Assembly: GCA_021772215.1 (NCBI GenBank)
Contig: JAJFMK010000299.1
Coordinates: 1 to 24,842 of the forward strand
Length of the DNA stretch: 24,842 nucleotides
Reading direction: 5' to 3'
Source of the DNA: Chlamydiota bacterium
GTDB taxonomy: Bacteria > Chlamydiota > Chlamydiia > Chlamydiales > JAJFMK01
Shown here one piece after another: positions 15,198 to 22,929 of the stretch; the first letter of the stretch is position 1; each line of letters starts with the position of its first letter. The position numbers and the translations under genes were made by a program. The notes below the pieces were generated by a model that was not told the DNA's origin, made no database searches, and saw only the letters and a program-made list of their open reading frames with translations.

Positions 15198-15212
15198 GTT
15201 TTCATTGAAAAC
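15198..15212. promoter_or_regulatory. Perfect 15-bp palindrome in the DUF378 leader
   Basis: GTTTTCATTGAAAAC is symmetric around its central T. It lies between the candidate promoter and the SD of the DUF378 gene. It could be an operator half-site pair or a small 6-bp RNA hairpin with a three-base loop; nothing else identifies a regulator. Confidence 0.4.
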
Positions 15213-15227
15213 AGTTTACATATTCGC

Positions 15228-15255
15228 AATGTAAGGAAAATCATTTTTTTTTCAA
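15228..15255 (-). promoter_or_regulatory. Candidate promoter of the DUF378 gene
   Basis: On the minus strand TTGAAA (15255-15250) and TACATT (15233-15228) are 16 bases apart, an acceptable sigma-66/sigma-70-type promoter. The -10 overlaps an inverted repeat TTACAT/ATGTAA (15216-15221 and 15229-15234). The expected leader would be about 40 bases and contains the palindrome described at 15198-15212, then the SD. Confidence 0.4.
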
Positions 15256-15276
15256 AGAAAATAGTGCGACTTTCTT

Positions 15277-15316
15277 AACCGATTAATTATTAATGAGATA
15301 CGAGGTCGGTTTTTTT
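15277..15316 (+). terminator. Terminator-like hairpin before the PAP2 gene, without an obvious upstream gene
   Basis: Arms AACCGA (15277-15282) and TCGGTT (15306-15311), extended by two G-T pairs, are followed by a run of seven T's (15310-15316). This is terminator-like on the plus strand, yet the nearest plus-strand gene upstream ends at 14945 and the DUF378 gene lies between on the other strand. It may end read-through from the array, end a small RNA, or act as an attenuator in a long PAP2 leader. The 19-base loop is longer than usual, so confidence is limited. Confidence 0.4.
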
Positions 15317-15351
15317 GTAAGTCCCTTTCTGTTATGCTCTTTAGGATCAAG

Positions 15352-16014
15352 ATGTCTCAAAATTCTCGTCTCTCCCCATTTTTTGTAGGAATTTTACTTC
15401 TGACCCTTCCCTTAGCTTTTGGTGATTGGTTGCGAGAAGTTGACCTTTCGCTCTTTTCAGCCCTGAATCCGATGCTGGGCTGGAGCACAAACTTAACAAA
15501 GGCGCTGGCCTGGATGAACTCCTCATATGGAGATATCTTGGCTGATGGGCTGATGATCGCAAGCCTCTTCTTAGCTCCCGGACTCTTTAGAGATAAATGT
15601 CGCTGGCTCCTATTTGCTCTGGTTTTGATGTTGGTGGTGCAGATCCTTTTCAACCACGCCGTCTTTCACTATCTCTTGCGCCTAGAGCATCCAAGCCCCA
15701 CCTATTTTCTGACACCTGTTGTTGATTTGGCTAAGTTTTGGCCACTGCCTGGTAACAAAAGCCTTTCACTCTTCTCCTTTCCAGCAGACCATGCGACCAC
15801 GCTATTGCTCTCCTATTTGATTGTGGCGCGGGTAGGGGGAAGCCGTTTCATAGCCGCATCTGTGGCGCTTTTTTTTATGTTGCCAAGACTCTTTGCCGGG
15901 GCGCATGGCATCACAGATATCCTCTTTGGCAGTGTCGGTGTGACACTCATCTTTGCTCCTTTAACCAACTACCTACCCAAATATGAAAAAACTTATCTTA
16001 AAAGCGGGGCGTGA
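15352..16014 (+). CDS. PAP2-superfamily membrane phosphatase
   Basis: 220 aa from ATG 15352, which has an AGGA SD six bases upstream; ATG 15334 in frame would add six residues but lacks one and falls in a TATGCT that could be a -10 element. The protein has about five to six membrane helices. The three PAP2 motifs are present: RLEHPSP (110-116) for motif 1, FPADH (143-147, a variant of PSGH) for motif 2, and R179-x5-H185-x3-D189 in PRLFAGAHGITD for motif 3. The His-Arg-Asp set is thus intact. Members remove phosphate from membrane lipids such as undecaprenyl diphosphate, phosphatidylglycerol phosphate or lipid A; the substrate cannot be told here. The end overlaps the next gene by 32 bases. 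Confidence 0.86.
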   Translation: MSQNSRLSPFFVGILLLTLPLAFGDWLREVDLSLFSALNPMLGWSTNLTKALAWMNSSYGDILADGLMIASLFLAPGLFRDKCRWLLFALVLMLVVQILFNHAVFHYLLRLEHPSPTYFLTPVVDLAKFWPLPGNKSLSLFSFPADHATTLLLSYLIVARVGGSRFIAASVALFFMLPRLFAGAHGITDILFGSVGVTLIFAPLTNYLPKYEKTYLKSGA

Positions 16015-17170
16015 TCGTCCCATACGTCAGCGGCAGCCCTGGATCTTCTCCGGTGCGATTGAAAAATTCGGAAGAGAGGAGGCGGGTTCCACTGTTCGCG
16101 TGGAGTCGTCTGAGGGGGAGCTTCTAGGTCACGCTTTTTTGAGCCTGCCGAACAAGAGTTTAGCAGCGCGTATGGTTAGCTTTGGAACGCAAGATCCTGA
16201 TGAGGCTATCGTAGAATCTATAAAGAGAGCTCTTGTTTTACGAAAGAGCTTGAATCTAGATAGTGACGCCCTTCGCCTAATCAATGGCGAGGGAGACTAT
16301 CTGCCGGGTCTTATAGTCGACAGCTACGCGGGCCATCTGGTGCTCCAGATAAGCAATGCAGGCTGGGAAAAGAGAAGAGAGTGGCTAAAAGATCTTTTGA
16401 TCAGTGAGTGTCAGCCTCTATCGATATATGAAAAATCGGTCGGCCCTTCACGAAAAGAGGAGCGGCTTGAGGATAGAGAGGGCCAGATATATGGAGAGAC
16501 CCCTGAAGTTGTCACTGTTAATGAGGGGGACGTTAAACTGTATGTTCCAATTCACAAAGGCCAAAAGACAGGGCTCTTTATCGATCAAAGAGAGATGAGG
16601 GGTTTTTTACGAAATCTATCTTCGGGCAAAAAGGTGCTTAACCTCTTCTCCTACACAGGTGGCTTCTCCTTAGCCGCCCTAAAAGGGGGAGCAAATTTCG
16701 CCGTCTCTGTTGATAGATCAGAGCTGGCCCTCTCACTTATTGAGCCGCAGCTAGAGGAAAACGGGTTCGATCAAAAGAGGCACCAATCCATTCAAGCTGA
16801 CGTCTTCTCCTATGTTAGAGAACAGAAAAAATTAGACTTTGATCTCATCATCGTCGATCCGCCGGCGCTGGCGAAGCATGCAAAGGATCGGGTTGCTGCG
16901 GCAAGAGCCTATAAGGATCTCAACCGCGAAGTGATGCGCCGTATCACGAAAGAGACCATGATCTTAACTTGCTCTTGCTCAGCAGCCGTTGATGATAAGC
17001 TCTTCTCTCAAGTTATCTCACAGGCGGCGTTGGAGGCTAATGTGATGGCCAAAGTTGTCGGGCGTCATCAGATGGCTCCGGACCATCCAGTAAGTCTCTT
17101 CCATCCACAGGGTAGCTATCTTAAATCCCTTCTGTTGATCTCATTTGATCTAGCTGGTAAAATGGACTGA
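15983..17170 (+). CDS. rlmI: Class I 23S rRNA methyltransferase, RlmI-like
   Basis: 395 aa, usual RlmI length. An N-terminal PUA-like domain (about 1-75, with RDRPIRQRQPWIFSGAI) is followed by a linker domain with NGEGDYLPGLIVD (101-113) and a SAM-dependent methyltransferase domain. The SAM-binding motif is VLNLFSYTGGFSLAAL (218-233), the D244 region binds ribose, and DPPALAK (292-298) plus TCSCS (329-333) are the catalytic motif IV and cysteine motif of m5C enzymes. E. coli RlmI makes m5C1962 in 23S rRNA; the same target is likely but inferred. KTGLFIDQR (195-203) is also conserved in the family. The start overlaps the PAP2 gene by 32 bases, with no evident SD, suggesting coupling. It ends 21 bases before the first CPAF-like gene. 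Confidence 0.9.
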   Translation: MKKLILKAGRDRPIRQRQPWIFSGAIEKFGREEAGSTVRVESSEGELLGHAFLSLPNKSLAARMVSFGTQDPDEAIVESIKRALVLRKSLNLDSDALRLINGEGDYLPGLIVDSYAGHLVLQISNAGWEKRREWLKDLLISECQPLSIYEKSVGPSRKEERLEDREGQIYGETPEVVTVNEGDVKLYVPIHKGQKTGLFIDQREMRGFLRNLSSGKKVLNLFSYTGGFSLAALKGGANFAVSVDRSELALSLIEPQLEENGFDQKRHQSIQADVFSYVREQKKLDFDLIIVDPPALAKHAKDRVAAARAYKDLNREVMRRITKETMILTCSCSAAVDDKLFSQVISQAALEANVMAKVVGRHQMAPDHPVSLFHPQGSYLKSLLLISFDLAGKMD

Positions 17171-17191
17171 ATTTAATAAAGTTGACTTTTC

Positions 17192-18907
17192 ATGAAACTC
17201 CTTCTTAAAATTTTAGTTTGCTGCACAATTTTGACGTCACTTTCTGCTAATAGTGTCTCGAAAGATTTAGAGTTTGTTGACAGCATTGCCTATGTCCTCA
17301 AAACTAAATATGCGCATAAGAGCCTCAAGGAGGAGCAGTTTGGCTGGGATCTTGACAAACAGCTCTTAGAGCTCAAAGAGGAGATCAATTCTGGCAAAGC
17401 TCTTAGTCGAAAAGCGCTTCTTCGCTTTTTCAACTCTGCGAATGATCTGCATGTTTGTATCAACTGCTTCTCGACAGCTTTAGCAACTCTTCCCTTCGAG
17501 GTGATTGAGATTGAGGAGAAGTATTATGTCGTCTCCATCGACGAGAGAGTTTTGACGGGCAGAATGGAGCCCGGTGATCAACTGATCGAGTGGAATGGTG
17601 AGCCGATGGACGCTTTTGTTGATGGCTATCTGCTTGAGGAGTATCCCCTCCAAAATCCCGGTCCCGGTATGCGTAACTTGGCGATCTCACATCTGACTAA
17701 AAGAGTCGGTGAGCTGGGGATGGCGATGCCAAAGGGTGATGAGGTAAGATTAACGACTCTCTCTTTAAATGGGAAAAGGCGAGAGCTCTCCCTTAGGTGG
17801 GGCCGTAAGGCGGAGATGCATCTTCCCTTCGGATCGCACACAGCCCAAAAGGTTCAACCCAAAGCCCTTTTGTCAAAAACTCCTCTCGTGGTCAAACGCG
17901 ATGCGATCTCTCCATTTGGAATGAGCCGCACCTTTGAGGTGATGCGTAGCAGTGAGATGGGTGAGGCGCGCTTAGGGGAGTGGGGCTACGCCAATCAGAC
18001 TGGCTTTTTACCCCGTTTAGGAAAGTGCACGTGGGAGACGCCCAAGAGCCACCCCCATTTTGCCTACAGCTTTAAGCTATCTAACGGCAAAGTGATCGGC
18101 TTTATTCGAATCCCTGAATTTATGGCTGGAAAAGGAAAGGTTGAAAAGTTTGGTGAGATCATCAGCCGTTTCGAGAAGTCAACAGATGGCTTGATTATCG
18201 ACACAACCTGCAATCCCGGCGGTAGTATCTTTACCTGCTACGGGATGTTGCGCCACCTCTCAAAAAAGCCGTTGAAGCTTCTAAATGAAGAGATGATGTA
18301 TAGCGATGATGAGATCTTTGTACTTGAGGAGCTGGAGAAGCGGCTCCTCTTTTGTAATAAAGATCTTGATGTTGCGCAGCTGATCTCACCGATGGTGGCC
18401 GACATGCCGCTAAATTTAGAGGATTGTAAGAAACTAAGGCGCGGCTGCTGCTATGCAATCAATCAGTGGCGCGAGGGAAAAGAGAAGACAGATCCTGCCC
18501 CAATTCTTGGACTCGATGAGCTTGCCCCGGCCAAGTCTGTCTACACAAAGCCTCTACTGGTCTTAATCAACAGAAAGCAGCTCTCCTGTGGAGACTATTT
18601 TCCGCTGATTCTACAGGATAATGGGCGCGCTGTTTTGATGGGAGAGAGCACCGCTGGCGCTGGCGGCTGTATCGCTTACGATCTTAGTTTGCCAAACCGT
18701 CTTGGTATTGATGGCTTCTCCACATCCCCCTCAACAACCTATCGCCCCTTAGGAGGCGTGATTGAAGATAATGGAGCTGAACCAGACATTGAGTATCGAA
18801 TCACTCCCGAAGATCTCGCCTCCGGATATGAGGGATACCGCGCTGCTATTTTAGCTCAGATTGACTCGATGATTCCTGAAAAATTACCTAAGTTAAAACG
18901 TAGTTGA
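17192..18907 (+). CDS. CPAF-like secreted serine protease, copy 1
   Basis: 571 aa; CPAF itself is about 609. An N-terminal Sec signal (KLLLKILVCCTILTSLSA, cleavage about 19/20) indicates export from the cytoplasm. His87 in NDLHV, Ser465 in LSCGDYFPLILQDNGRA (464-480) and Glu530 in IEDNGAEPDIE (524-534) fit the CPAF catalytic triad (His105, Ser499, Glu558). The stretch GESTAGAGG (484-492) resembles the CPAF sequence after its serine, and an S41-type IDTTCNPGGS (336-345) is present. CPAF cleaves chlamydial and host proteins after autocatalytic dimer activation. Cys89 and Cys92 form CxxC just after the active-site His. Copy 2 follows after two bases, from a tandem duplication. The family is firm; targets and final location are unknown. 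Confidence 0.88.
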   Translation: MKLLLKILVCCTILTSLSANSVSKDLEFVDSIAYVLKTKYAHKSLKEEQFGWDLDKQLLELKEEINSGKALSRKALLRFFNSANDLHVCINCFSTALATLPFEVIEIEEKYYVVSIDERVLTGRMEPGDQLIEWNGEPMDAFVDGYLLEEYPLQNPGPGMRNLAISHLTKRVGELGMAMPKGDEVRLTTLSLNGKRRELSLRWGRKAEMHLPFGSHTAQKVQPKALLSKTPLVVKRDAISPFGMSRTFEVMRSSEMGEARLGEWGYANQTGFLPRLGKCTWETPKSHPHFAYSFKLSNGKVIGFIRIPEFMAGKGKVEKFGEIISRFEKSTDGLIIDTTCNPGGSIFTCYGMLRHLSKKPLKLLNEEMMYSDDEIFVLEELEKRLLFCNKDLDVAQLISPMVADMPLNLEDCKKLRRGCCYAINQWREGKEKTDPAPILGLDELAPAKSVYTKPLLVLINRKQLSCGDYFPLILQDNGRAVLMGESTAGAGGCIAYDLSLPNRLGIDGFSTSPSTTYRPLGGVIEDNGAEPDIEYRITPEDLASGYEGYRAAILAQIDSMIPEKLPKLKRS

Positions 18908-18909
18908 AC

Positions 18910-20622
18910 ATGAAATTCACTCTTATTTTTACTCTATGGGTCAGCCTTCTATCGGCCATACCCCAAAGTGACCTAGATTTTGTTGATAGCATCGCCTTTG
19001 TCTTCAGGACAAAGTATGCCAACAGAGCTCTTAAAGAGGAGCGTTACGGCTGGAACCTCGATGAGAGGATTGCTCAGCTTAAAGAGGGGATCGTCGCTGA
19101 CCATGGCCTAAGCCGCAAAGCAATCCTTCGCTTTTTTAACTCGCTCAATGACCTTCATGTCTCTTGCCACTGTTACTCGACAGCCTATGCGGATCTTCCC
19201 TTTGACCTGATCGAAATTGACGGCAAGTATTACGTCTGTTCTGTTCATCGCGAGTTCTTAGATCAGATCTCTCCAGGAGATCAAATGATCGAGTGGAATG
19301 AGGAGCCGATGGCATCTTATGTGGAGCGCTATTTTCGCGATGAAAATCCCTTCGACAGTCCAAGTTATGGAAAGCGCGCTCAGGGGATCTATTTCCTGAC
19401 AAGACGCATTGGAGAGTTTGGGATGGAGATCCCTTCAGATGAGAAGATCTCCATTACCACGATTACTCATGATGGGAAAAGGCGAAGCATCACCTTAGAT
19501 TGGCTAATTCACGAAGAGAGACACATCCCCTTTGGTCTTGACGAGACAGACCACTGCTCTCCTAAGGGCTTTTTACGAAAGGGGTTCAAACCTATCAGAT
19601 GCGACGTCATCTCTCCATTAGCTAAGAGCAGCACCTATAAAATGATCAGACAGGGAATGCTAGGAGAGGTGCGTTTGGGAGAGTGGGGATTAGGAGACGA
19701 GAGAGGGTTTTTACCTACTTTAGGCAAAGCAATTTGGAAGGGACCTAAAGGGTGCTCTCTACTGTCTTACATCTTTAAACTGCCAAACGGCAAACAGGTT
19801 GGCGTCATTCGGATCCCCGGTTTTGACTCTGATCAGGGGTATGAAAAGACATTTGGTCAGTTGATTGCCAAGATGGAGAAGAACAGCGATGGTCTTATTC
19901 TTGATACAACAGGCAATTCCGGAGGTTCCGTTTTTACGGTCTACGAGATGGTTAGACATCTATCAAATCAACCCTTGAAGTTGCTTCCTGAAGAGAAGAT
20001 GTGGGGTGACGATGATATCTATAGTATTGAATACCTTCATGAACTGTTACGCGACTGCAGCTCAGATCAAGATGTTAAAATGTTGATCTCTCCCCGTTTT
20101 GGAGAGCTTTCCTTGAATCTTAAAGAGTGTGAGGGTTTACGGGCTTTCACTCTTTATACGATGAAACAGTGGCGGCAAGGGAAACAGAAGGTGGATCTCT
20201 ATCCCATTTATGGATTTGATAAACTCGAGCCTGCGAAAATCTGCTATACCAAGCCAATTTTAGTTTTGACCAACCGCATGCAGGTCTCTGGCGGCGATCT
20301 ATTCCCAGCTATCTTAAAGGACAATGGACGAGCTGTTTTAATGGGAGAGAGAACTGCTGGTGGGGGCGCTAGCATCATTTCGGATCTGGTCTTGCCAAAT
20401 CGTCTGGGAATCCACTCCTTTTCCACTTCCAATTCCACTGTTTACAGCCCAAATGGCAATCTCGTGGAGGATGTCGGTGTTGAGCCAGACATCGAGTACA
20501 ATATCACTCCTGAGGATCTTGCGTCGGGTTATGAGGGATACCGGGCAGCCATCCTAGATCAGATTGATTCGATGATTCCTCAAAAGGCGGGCAGAGCTCC
20601 TCGTCGTCAAAGCAGAGGTTAG
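18910..20622 (+). CDS. CPAF-like secreted serine protease, copy 2
   Basis: 570 aa from ATG 18910; a TTG at 18904 is in frame but the ATG directly precedes the signal peptide (KFTLIFTLWVSLLSA, cleavage about 16/17). It aligns with copy 1 along nearly its full length. The triad is retained: His83 in NDLHV, Ser460 in VSGGDLFPAILKDNGRA (459-475) and Glu525 in VEDVGVEPDIE (519-529); LDTTGNSGGS (331-340) is the S41-like loop. Cys86 and Cys88 (CxC) follow the active His. The two copies agree up to QIDSMIP near residue 557 and then differ completely: the last ~12 residues here (QKAGRAPRRQSRG) are read antisense from the tail of the convergent outer-membrane efflux gene, with which this gene overlaps by 119 bases. 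Both triads being intact suggests divided functions rather than decay. Confidence 0.87.
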   Translation: MKFTLIFTLWVSLLSAIPQSDLDFVDSIAFVFRTKYANRALKEERYGWNLDERIAQLKEGIVADHGLSRKAILRFFNSLNDLHVSCHCYSTAYADLPFDLIEIDGKYYVCSVHREFLDQISPGDQMIEWNEEPMASYVERYFRDENPFDSPSYGKRAQGIYFLTRRIGEFGMEIPSDEKISITTITHDGKRRSITLDWLIHEERHIPFGLDETDHCSPKGFLRKGFKPIRCDVISPLAKSSTYKMIRQGMLGEVRLGEWGLGDERGFLPTLGKAIWKGPKGCSLLSYIFKLPNGKQVGVIRIPGFDSDQGYEKTFGQLIAKMEKNSDGLILDTTGNSGGSVFTVYEMVRHLSNQPLKLLPEEKMWGDDDIYSIEYLHELLRDCSSDQDVKMLISPRFGELSLNLKECEGLRAFTLYTMKQWRQGKQKVDLYPIYGFDKLEPAKICYTKPILVLTNRMQVSGGDLFPAILKDNGRAVLMGERTAGGGASIISDLVLPNRLGIHSFSTSNSTVYSPNGNLVEDVGVEPDIEYNITPEDLASGYEGYRAAILDQIDSMIPQKAGRAPRRQSRG

Positions 20623-22033
20623 GCGGTCCCGGGTCCTCGAAGCCGCCGCCGAGCGCTCTGATGAGAAAGATGGTGGCGAGATATTGTGAGCCTTTAAGAC
20701 GAATGGCGAGCTTCTCCACATCGAGCTGCGTCTTTTCCGCATCAGCGACCTGAAGGAAGTTGATCAGGCCGGCGTTAAACTGCTGACGAGCTAGGTAGGC
20801 GGTGTCGATCGCCGCATCGGCAGCGAGGCTCTGCGCCTCAAACTCTTTTCTTCGGTAGTTAATCGCGCTGAAGGCATCTTCGACCTCTTTGAAGGCGATC
20901 TCCACCTGCTTTTGGTAGCTGTGGGCCGCGACGCGGTAGAGCGCCTTTTTCTCCTTCCAGTTATAGATCAGATTGCCGCCGTCGAAGAGCGGTTGGCTTG
21001 CCGTCGCATCTACCGCCCAGTAGCGTCCCAGCCAGGTAAACCAGCGGTTAAGTTGAGGGGAGAGGAAACCCAAAGTGCCGCTTAGTGAGATCTCGGGGAA
21101 GAACTGCGCGATGCTAACGCCCACCTCTTCTAGAGCTGCTTTGAGCTCTAAGCTCTTCTCCCAGACGTCCGGTCTTCTTAAGAGGAGAGAGGCGGGAAGG
21201 TCGGGAGTGAAGTGAGGGTTATTTTCTGGCAGATTGCCGTGAGCGATGGAGAAGTCTGAGGCGAGTGAGCCAACAAGCTGCGCCAGCTCATTTTCCGCCT
21301 CTTGACGCAGGCGCAGGGAGTCTTGCAGCTCTTGCTCGGCGCGTGCCACCTCAAGAAGGGCTCTGGAGAGGTCAATTTCAGGATCTAGGCCCGCCCGAAC
21401 TCTTGCTTTATTGATCTCATAGGTGTCGTTACGCACCCGAACAGACTCATTTAAGAAGTTGATCTCTTCGTCGAGCGTTCTAAGGGTGAGGTAGAGGTTT
21501 GCTACCTCTGTTGTTAAGCTATTCATGATATTCCAGTAGCCCCAACAGCTGGCGACGAGGCGCGCTTTGGCCGCGCGGTCCCCATGGAGAAACTTACCCC
21601 AAAAGTCCACCTCATAACTTAAAGTGGCCGGCATGACGTAGCTGCGAAACACGCTTCTTTGGTCTCCGGCGAGAGGGGAGAATTCTGAGAGGTTTATCAG
21701 CTGACCTGAGCGATTGTACGAGGGGAATAAAAAGAGCTGCGGTAACCTTTTGGAAAAGGCGATGCCTGCCTGAGCTCTCGCTTCAAGAATTCTCTCACAG
21801 GCGATCAGCAGATCTTTGTTGTAGGAGAGTGCCATCTCCTCTAATTCGTTGAGTATGGGATCGTTGAAGAGAGTCCACCAGCTGTCTGAGAGCTCTTGGG
21901 CCTCCTCTTCATATTCAAGGTCGATCTTCCACTCATCGGGTACGGTGACGTCGAGGTCGCAGCCGACAGAAATCTGCCTCTCGCAAGCGGCAGCTAAAAA
22001 GACGAGAAGAAGCCAACCCCAAATTTTTCTCAT
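20504..22033 (-). CDS. NodT/TolC-type outer-membrane efflux lipoprotein with an extended C-terminus
   Basis: 509 aa. A signal peptide ends in a lipobox-like FLAAAC with Cys17 as the acylation site, as in NodT-type outer-membrane factors. Two repeats of the outer-membrane efflux (OEP) coiled-coil pattern follow, including WWTLFNDPILNELEEMAL near 52-69, LPASLLLRRPDVWEKS in the middle and LSRALLEVARAEQEL/QLDVEKLAI helices. Relatives normally stop just after the A-L-G-G-G-W/F motif; here ALGGGFE (about 460-466) is followed by 43 extra acidic/proline-rich residues. That tail is antisense to the end of CPAF-like copy 2, so it probably arose by loss of the original stop. The gene starts at an ATGA overlap with the DevB-like adaptor gene, and its SD (GGGAGAGGA) lies in that gene. 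It should supply the outer-membrane channel for the exporter upstream. Confidence 0.85.
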   Translation of the reverse strand: MRKIWGWLLLVFLAAACERQISVGCDLDVTVPDEWKIDLEYEEEAQELSDSWWTLFNDPILNELEEMALSYNKDLLIACERILEARAQAGIAFSKRLPQLFLFPSYNRSGQLINLSEFSPLAGDQRSVFRSYVMPATLSYEVDFWGKFLHGDRAAKARLVASCWGYWNIMNSLTTEVANLYLTLRTLDEEINFLNESVRVRNDTYEINKARVRAGLDPEIDLSRALLEVARAEQELQDSLRLRQEAENELAQLVGSLASDFSIAHGNLPENNPHFTPDLPASLLLRRPDVWEKSLELKAALEEVGVSIAQFFPEISLSGTLGFLSPQLNRWFTWLGRYWAVDATASQPLFDGGNLIYNWKEKKALYRVAAHSYQKQVEIAFKEVEDAFSAINYRRKEFEAQSLAADAAIDTAYLARQQFNAGLINFLQVADAEKTQLDVEKLAIRLKGSQYLATIFLIRALGGGFEDPGPPNLCFDDEELCPPFEESSNQSDLGWLPGIPHNPTQDPQE

Positions 22034-22929
22034 TCCTCTCCCTCGGGTGATCCGATGAAGACATCGACCTGCTGGCCAATGTAGAGGGTATAGTTTTGGG
22101 GAGGCTCGAAGGTGTAGATCACCTGGAGGACTCGGGTGTCGACCCTCTCATCGCTTAAGCCGGTGAGCGATTTCTTGGGCATGACATAGGGCTCAATTTT
22201 CTCGAAAGCTAGGGGTATCTCGAGATCGGGACGATTTTTTGGAAAGGCAACCGCCGGGGAGTCTCGCTTGACACCGGGAGCGTTCTGCTCGTCGACATCG
22301 GCGCGGATCTGCAGCTGGCGCATATCGCCAATGATAATCGCCGGCTCTTTGGGATCTAAGGGGAGATACTCTCCTACCCGGACATTTTTTTGAATTACCG
22401 TCCCGTCCATCGGCGCGCGCACGGTTAGTCTTTCGAGCATGATTTCATTTTTAGCGACCTCTTCGCTGATACGGTTATATTCGTTCTCTGCGACGCTCAC
22501 ATCGTTCTCTTTAGTGCGGATATCATCGGCGCTGACAGCCCTTTTATCTTCGACAGACATGAGCCTCTCAAGCTGATCCTGGATGCGGATCACCTTGGCA
22601 CGCGCCACTTTAGCTTCGGCGCGGTCGACGCGAAGCTGCGCCTGTATCTCTCTAGAGTCGATTAAGAAGAGGGGATCGCCTTTAGAGACATCTTGCCACA
22701 CCTCGACATATTCCTTTTCAACGACTCCGGGGACCGGTGTTCCAACGTCGACATTATCCTTGACTCCTTCGATAATCCCTGTCGCGCTAATCGCTTTGGG
22801 GTAGGGGTTGGAGGCGGGCATCACAGTGGGCGGATTTTCAGGGATCGGGGACATGATTGTATTGACCAAAAGAAGTGCTGAGATCACTCCAACAATGGCA
22901 ATCACAACGGCGGCGTAGTTTCGTTTCAT
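22030..22929 (-). CDS. Periplasmic adaptor (HlyD/DevB-like membrane fusion protein)
   Basis: 299 aa. One N-terminal membrane helix (about 6-26, YAAVVIAIVGVISALLLVNTI) anchors it in the inner membrane. A barrel-sandwich half follows (GIIEGVKDNVDVGTPVPGVV), then an alpha-hairpin of roughly 90 residues rich in Glu/Arg/Lys with EIQAQLRVDRAEAKVARAK, and the second lipoyl half ERLTVRAPMDGTV. A beta-barrel closes it (IIIGDMRQLQIRADVDEQ). This order is that of adaptors bridging an inner-membrane ABC pump and a TolC-like channel; the hairpin is short, as in DevB-like proteins. Its start overlaps the ATPase stop and its end overlaps the channel gene, each by four bases (ATGA). The substrate is unknown. 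Confidence 0.86.
   Translation of the reverse strand: MKRNYAAVVIAIVGVISALLLVNTIMSPIPENPPTVMPASNPYPKAISATGIIEGVKDNVDVGTPVPGVVEKEYVEVWQDVSKGDPLFLIDSREIQAQLRVDRAEAKVARAKVIRIQDQLERLMSVEDKRAVSADDIRTKENDVSVAENEYNRISEEVAKNEIMLERLTVRAPMDGTVIQKNVRVGEYLPLDPKEPAIIIGDMRQLQIRADVDEQNAPGVKRDSPAVAFPKNRPDLEIPLAFEKIEPYVMPKKSLTGLSDERVDTRVLQVIYTFEPPQNYTLYIGQQVDVFIGSPEGEE

Noticed and set aside
17192..17260. CPAF-like copy 1 as a lipoprotein because of LVCC in its signal peptide.
   Set aside because: The residue before each Cys is not Gly/Ala/Ser as a lipobox needs, and a normal signal-peptidase I site (LSA) follows.
20504..20640. Tail of the efflux channel as a separate gene or as a mere annotation error.
   Set aside because: The frame is continuous from the conserved ALGGGFE to the stop at 20504 with no earlier stop, so the extension is real at sequence level.
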